From: Actinomycetota bacterium | GTDB taxonomy: Bacteria > Actinomycetota > Actinomycetes > Nanopelagicales > Nanopelagicaceae | Direction of reading: 5' to 3' | DNA: 6,996 bases | NCBI GenBank assembly: GCA_947494085.1 | Contig: CANLTP010000044.1 | Location: 1-6,996, forward strand | Part shown: positions 4,307 to 6,996 of the stretch, one piece after another | Position numbering within the stretch: position 1 is the stretch's first letter | Layout: each line of letters starts with the position of its first letter | The notes under the pieces: generated by a model | What the model was told of the DNA's origin: nothing | Database searches by the model: none | What the model saw: the letters and a program-made list of their open reading frames with translations, nothing else | Program-made: the position numbers and the translations under genes

Positions 4307-6088
4307 ATGGCCGTCAATAATTTATTAAATCTAGAGTCGGTCTCCAAATCTTTTGATATTCGAGCGTTGTTAGACGGCGTTTCACTAGGAGTGAATGCGG
4401 GTGATCGAATTGGAGTTGTTGGCCGAAATGGTGGCGGCAAAAGCACGCTGATTAAAGTGATGGCTGGAATTGAAACACCAGATTCTGGACGTGTATCAAA
4501 GGCAGGTTCAATAAACATTGGGTTATTGGGACAGAGTGATGAGACAGATGAGAATTCATTAGTTCGCGATGTAGTTCTTGGTGATTTAGCAATGCATGAA
4601 TGGGCTGGTAATTCAAAAGTTCGTGAGGTTCTAACTGGGCTATTTGGTGGCTTTAGTGAAGAGTTGCTTGATCGAAAGATTTCTTATCTATCTGGTGGCG
4701 AACGCCGTCGGGTAAATTTAGCAAAATTATTAATCGCAGATCTTGATTTAGTTTTATTAGATGAACCTACAAACCATCTAGATGTTGAAGGTGTTTCATG
4801 GCTAGCCCAATATTTAAAACGCAATACAAAATTGGCGGTTGTAGTGATAACGCACGATCGTTGGTTCTTGGATGAAGTATCAGATCAAATCTGGGAAGTT
4901 GTTGAAGGAAACGTGTTGGCATATGACGGTGGTTATTCCGCTTATGTGTTATCGAAAGCAGAACGTGCTCGCCAAATAAGCGTTGAAGATGGCAAACGAA
5001 ATGCGTTGATTCGCAAAGAACTTGCCTGGCTTCGAAGAGGCGCGCCAGCCCAAACTATAAAACCTAAATTTAGAATCGATGCTGCCAATACTTTAATTGC
5101 AAATGAACCACCACCAAGAAATGAGAGCGAGCTTCTAAATTTTGCAGCAAACAGGCTAGGTAATACGGTTTTTGAAATTCACCAGGCAACGATAAAAGCT
5201 GGCGACAAAATGATTTTAGAAGATCTCTATTGGAATATTGGACCAGGTGATCGCATTGGTATTGTGGGTGTAAATGGCGCAGGTAAAACAACGCTGTTTA
5301 GAGCGCTGCTTGGCCAGATAACTGCAGCGACTGGAAAAATTACGACCGGCGTAACAGTTAAAGCTGCTTTTCTTTCACAACATCTTGAAGAGTTAGATCC
5401 AACTTGGCGAGTGTTAGAAGCAGTAGAAAAAGTTGCAAACCAAGTTCAACTCGGTAATGGAAAAGAACTTTCAGCCAGCCAACTCTGTGAAAAATTAGGT
5501 TTCAATACAGATTCGCAGTGGACTCCGGTCGGAGATTTATCTGGTGGTGAGCGTCGCCGGTTGCAGTTAACTCGGCTACTAATGGATAGTCCAAATGTTC
5601 TGTTGCTTGATGAGCCAACGAATGACTTTGATGTTGAGACTTTGACCGCGCTAGAGGATTTGCTTGATTCCTTCGGTGGCACGCTTTTAGTGATTTCGCA
5701 CGATAGATATTTTCTGGAACGAGTATGCGATCGCTTTGTGGGCCTGCTGGGTGATTCAAAATTGAGTGACTTGCCAGGTGGTATTGATGAATACTTAAAA
5801 CTTCGATACAGATCTTTTGAATCTAGCGGACCGATTACACCAAAAATTAAGAGTTCTAATATCGCTGAAATAAAAGAGGTAAAGAAAGAGATTGCTAAAT
5901 ATGAACGTCAGCTTGAAAAACTTACAGCGCAAATGCTGGAGTTAGAAGGAGTTCAAGGTGATTTAGCTTTTGATCACGAAAAATTAAGTGCGAACATGGA
6001 AGAATTAACGGAATTGAGCCATAGAAAATCTGAAATCGAAGAAACCTGGTTAAAGGCACACGCTGATTTAGAGGAGTTAGAAAATTAA
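4307..6088 (+). CDS. ABC-F family ATPase, Uup-like
   Basis: A 593-residue soluble protein with two ABC ATPase domains in one chain and no membrane segments, the ABC-F architecture. Members act on ribosomes or ribosome-associated processes rather than in transport; the exact role of this one is unknown. Domain 1 has Walker A G-R-N-G-G-G-K-S-T (39-47), signature L-S-G-G-E-R-R-R (128-135), Walker B with L-L-D-E-P-T-N-H-L-D (150-159) and switch His183. Domain 2 has G-V-N-G-A-G-K-T-T (321-329), a second L-S-G-G-E-R-R-R (411-418), L-L-D-E-P-T-N-D-F-D (433-442) and His465. The linker (about 225-290) contains K-E-L-A-W-L-R-R-G-A-P-A-Q-T, worded like actinobacterial Uup-type proteins. Residues about 518-593 are Lys/Glu-rich heptads, a C-terminal coiled coil like the Uup C-terminal domain. 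ATG 4307 is preferred over the in-frame ATG at 4250, which would overlap the kynureninase start and add unrelated residues. Its end overlaps the next gene. Confidence 0.93.
   Translation: MAVNNLLNLESVSKSFDIRALLDGVSLGVNAGDRIGVVGRNGGGKSTLIKVMAGIETPDSGRVSKAGSINIGLLGQSDETDENSLVRDVVLGDLAMHEWAGNSKVREVLTGLFGGFSEELLDRKISYLSGGERRRVNLAKLLIADLDLVLLDEPTNHLDVEGVSWLAQYLKRNTKLAVVVITHDRWFLDEVSDQIWEVVEGNVLAYDGGYSAYVLSKAERARQISVEDGKRNALIRKELAWLRRGAPAQTIKPKFRIDAANTLIANEPPPRNESELLNFAANRLGNTVFEIHQATIKAGDKMILEDLYWNIGPGDRIGIVGVNGAGKTTLFRALLGQITAATGKITTGVTVKAAFLSQHLEELDPTWRVLEAVEKVANQVQLGNGKELSASQLCEKLGFNTDSQWTPVGDLSGGERRRLQLTRLLMDSPNVLLLDEPTNDFDVETLTALEDLLDSFGGTLLVISHDRYFLERVCDRFVGLLGDSKLSDLPGGIDEYLKLRYRSFESSGPITPKIKSSNIAEIKEVKKEIAKYERQLEKLTAQMLELEGVQGDLAFDHEKLSANMEELTELSHRKSEIEETWLKAHADLEELEN
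6071..6076 (+). promoter_or_regulatory. Strong Shine-Dalgarno (GAGGAG) for the YdcZ-type gene
   Basis: GAGGAG lies inside the last codons of the ABC-F gene (encoding Glu-Glu) and is followed by 7 nt and then the ATT at 6084-6086. It is the best purine-rich ribosome-binding sequence at any start in this window. It decides the start of the downstream gene, which otherwise has no ATG, GTG or TTG between the in-frame stop at 6078-6080 and an internal ATG at 6144. Confidence 0.65.
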
Positions 6089-6996
6089 GAACTCACATTC
6101 ACAAGTTGCCCGACTCGAAGCGCTAGCCGCAATCTCGGGAGTAATGATTGCTCTGCAATCGCGAGCAAATGGCGAGCTCTCACATTTATTGGGTAACAGC
6201 ACTGAAGCTGCACTAGTTTCATTTGGTTCAGGTTTGATAGTTATTTCGCTAATTGCACCCTTTAACAAATCCATTAAAGAAGGAATAAAGAATCTTCGGG
6301 CTGCTGTGGCCGCAAAGCAGATTCCACGTTGGCGGTTATTTGCTGGAGTTTTAGGTGGCAGTTTCGTCGCGTTGCAAACCCAAGTTGTTCCACTAATTGG
6401 AGTAGCACTTTATTCAGTTGCATCAATTGCAGGTCAAACCGCTATGTCATTAATCGTTGATCGAATTGGCTTGACGGGTGGCGGTAAGAAGTTAATTTCA
6501 AAGCGCCGAGTCACAGCAGCCCTAATTACTGTCTTTGCAGTGATTGTTTCTGCCTTAGATCGAATCTCACTTGCTTCATTCTCAGTATTAGCTGTTGCAC
6601 TTGCGGCTCTAGCTGGTGCATTAGTTGGAGTACAGCGTGCGCTAAATGGCCAGATAAATGAATACTCAAAAGCAAGTTTCACCACCTCGCTACTAAATTT
6701 CTTTATGGGAACTTCAGTTCTAACTCTTATGTTATTTGCACTTTTAGTTTTCCAAGGAGTTGAAATAGCTCCGCTACCAAGTGGACCGTGGTGGATTTAT
6801 ACCGGTGGAACTATCGGCGTTATTTACATTGCTTTTACATCAACAATTGTTCAGCATCTGGGTGTTTTAACTTTCACACTATTCAGTGTTGGTGGCACCT
6901 TGATGGGATCACTTCTAATCGATCTGATCTCGCCGACAAATGGAAATACGGTCTCTTGGTATTTAGTATCAGGAATTCTGATGACCTATCTTGGGG
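6084..6996 (+). CDS. DMT-superfamily membrane transporter with duplicated YdcZ/DUF606 domains (3' end outside window)
   Basis: The frame is open from the stop at 6078-6080 to the right edge (304 codons, no stop). It encodes a very hydrophobic inner-membrane protein made of two related halves: A-I-S-G-V-M-I-A-L-Q-S-R-A-N-G-E (16-31) corresponds to A-L-A-G-A-L-V-G-V-Q-R-A-L-N-G-Q (175-190), and the L-G-G-S-F-V region (90-130) to the G-G-T-I-G-V region (241-284). This two-repeat YdcZ/DUF606 layout, about ten helices in all, belongs to the drug/metabolite transporter superfamily; the substrate is unknown. ATG 6144 would start inside helix 1 and destroy the first repeat. ATT 6084, 7 nt after GAGGAG and overlapping the ABC-F TAA in an ATTAA junction, is therefore the preferred start. 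Co-transcription and coupling with the ABC-F gene are likely, but a shared role is not evident. The family assignment is firmer than the start. Confidence 0.82.
   Translation, partial: MKNSHSQVARLEALAAISGVMIALQSRANGELSHLLGNSTEAALVSFGSGLIVISLIAPFNKSIKEGIKNLRAAVAAKQIPRWRLFAGVLGGSFVALQTQVVPLIGVALYSVASIAGQTAMSLIVDRIGLTGGGKKLISKRRVTAALITVFAVIVSALDRISLASFSVLAVALAALAGALVGVQRALNGQINEYSKASFTTSLLNFFMGTSVLTLMLFALLVFQGVEIAPLPSGPWWIYTGGTIGVIYIAFTSTIVQHLGVLTFTLFSVGGTLMGSLLIDLISPTNGNTVSWYLVSGILMTYLG

Noticed and set aside
5070..5759. Minus-strand open frames (5070-5291, 5446-5682, 5502-5759) inside the ABC-F gene.
   Set aside because: They overlap the conserved second ATPase domain, show no domain of their own, and are shadow frames.
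6077..6685. Minus-strand frames at 6077-6274 and 6434-6685 opposite the transporter gene.
   Set aside because: The plus frame encodes a continuous, repeat-containing membrane protein here; the minus frames are short and without recognisable features.
1..6996. Signs of a mobile element, phage or defence system.
   Set aside because: No transposase, integrase, long inverted or direct repeats, tRNA-attachment site or nuclease/toxin-like gene is visible; base composition looks even across the window.

Overview
The window reads as a tightly packed piece of chromosome from a low-GC, streamlined actinobacterium, most likely a freshwater planktonic lineage such as Nanopelagicales (acI). By eye the base composition is moderately AT-rich, and almost every base is coding. 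The longest non-coding gaps are about 42 and 36 bp. The actinobacterial assignment rests on the wording of the ABC-F linker, a separate small B12-binding mutase subunit, a duplicated YdcZ/DUF606 transporter, and apparently leaderless genes with a TANNNT box 6-7 nt before the ATG. The lineage is an inference, since no database search was possible.

Layout, left to right: (1) the 3' end of the catalytic large subunit of a B12-dependent acyl-CoA mutase (+). (2) An aryl-CoA ligase of the 2-aminobenzoate/benzoate type (-). (3) A short MeaB/ArgK-type GTPase (-), 2 nt upstream of the ligase and in the same operon. (4) The B12-binding small subunit of the mutase (+), divergent from meaB. (5) A kynureninase-like PLP enzyme (-), convergent with the small subunit. 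(6) An Uup-like ABC-F ATPase (+), divergent from the kynureninase. (7) A DMT-superfamily YdcZ-type membrane protein (+), overlapping the end of the ABC-F gene and running off the right edge. There are no RNA genes, mobile elements, CRISPR arrays or long repeats, and no non-coding stretch above 300 bp.

Functionally the left 4.3 kb holds two linked themes. Large subunit, small subunit and MeaB are the parts of a cobalamin-dependent carbon-skeleton mutase (methylmalonyl-CoA mutase, or a relative acting on isobutyryl-CoA or 2-hydroxyisobutyryl-CoA) with its G-protein chaperone. Kynureninase makes anthranilate (2-aminobenzoate) from kynurenine, and the ligase could activate it to 2-aminobenzoyl-CoA. 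This suggests a tryptophan/kynurenine-to-acyl-CoA catabolic branch next to a B12 mutase module. The right 2.7 kb (translation-factor-like ATPase plus small-molecule transporter) looks unrelated.

The most notable structural points are these. The strand flips at nearly every gene, with stop codons touching or overlapping. A pair of hairpin terminators appears at the small-subunit/kynureninase junction, each lying inside the other gene. Four starts show the same leaderless promoter geometry. MeaB lacks its C-terminal dimerisation region. The transporter has no usable ATG and probably starts at ATT behind a strong Shine-Dalgarno sequence.
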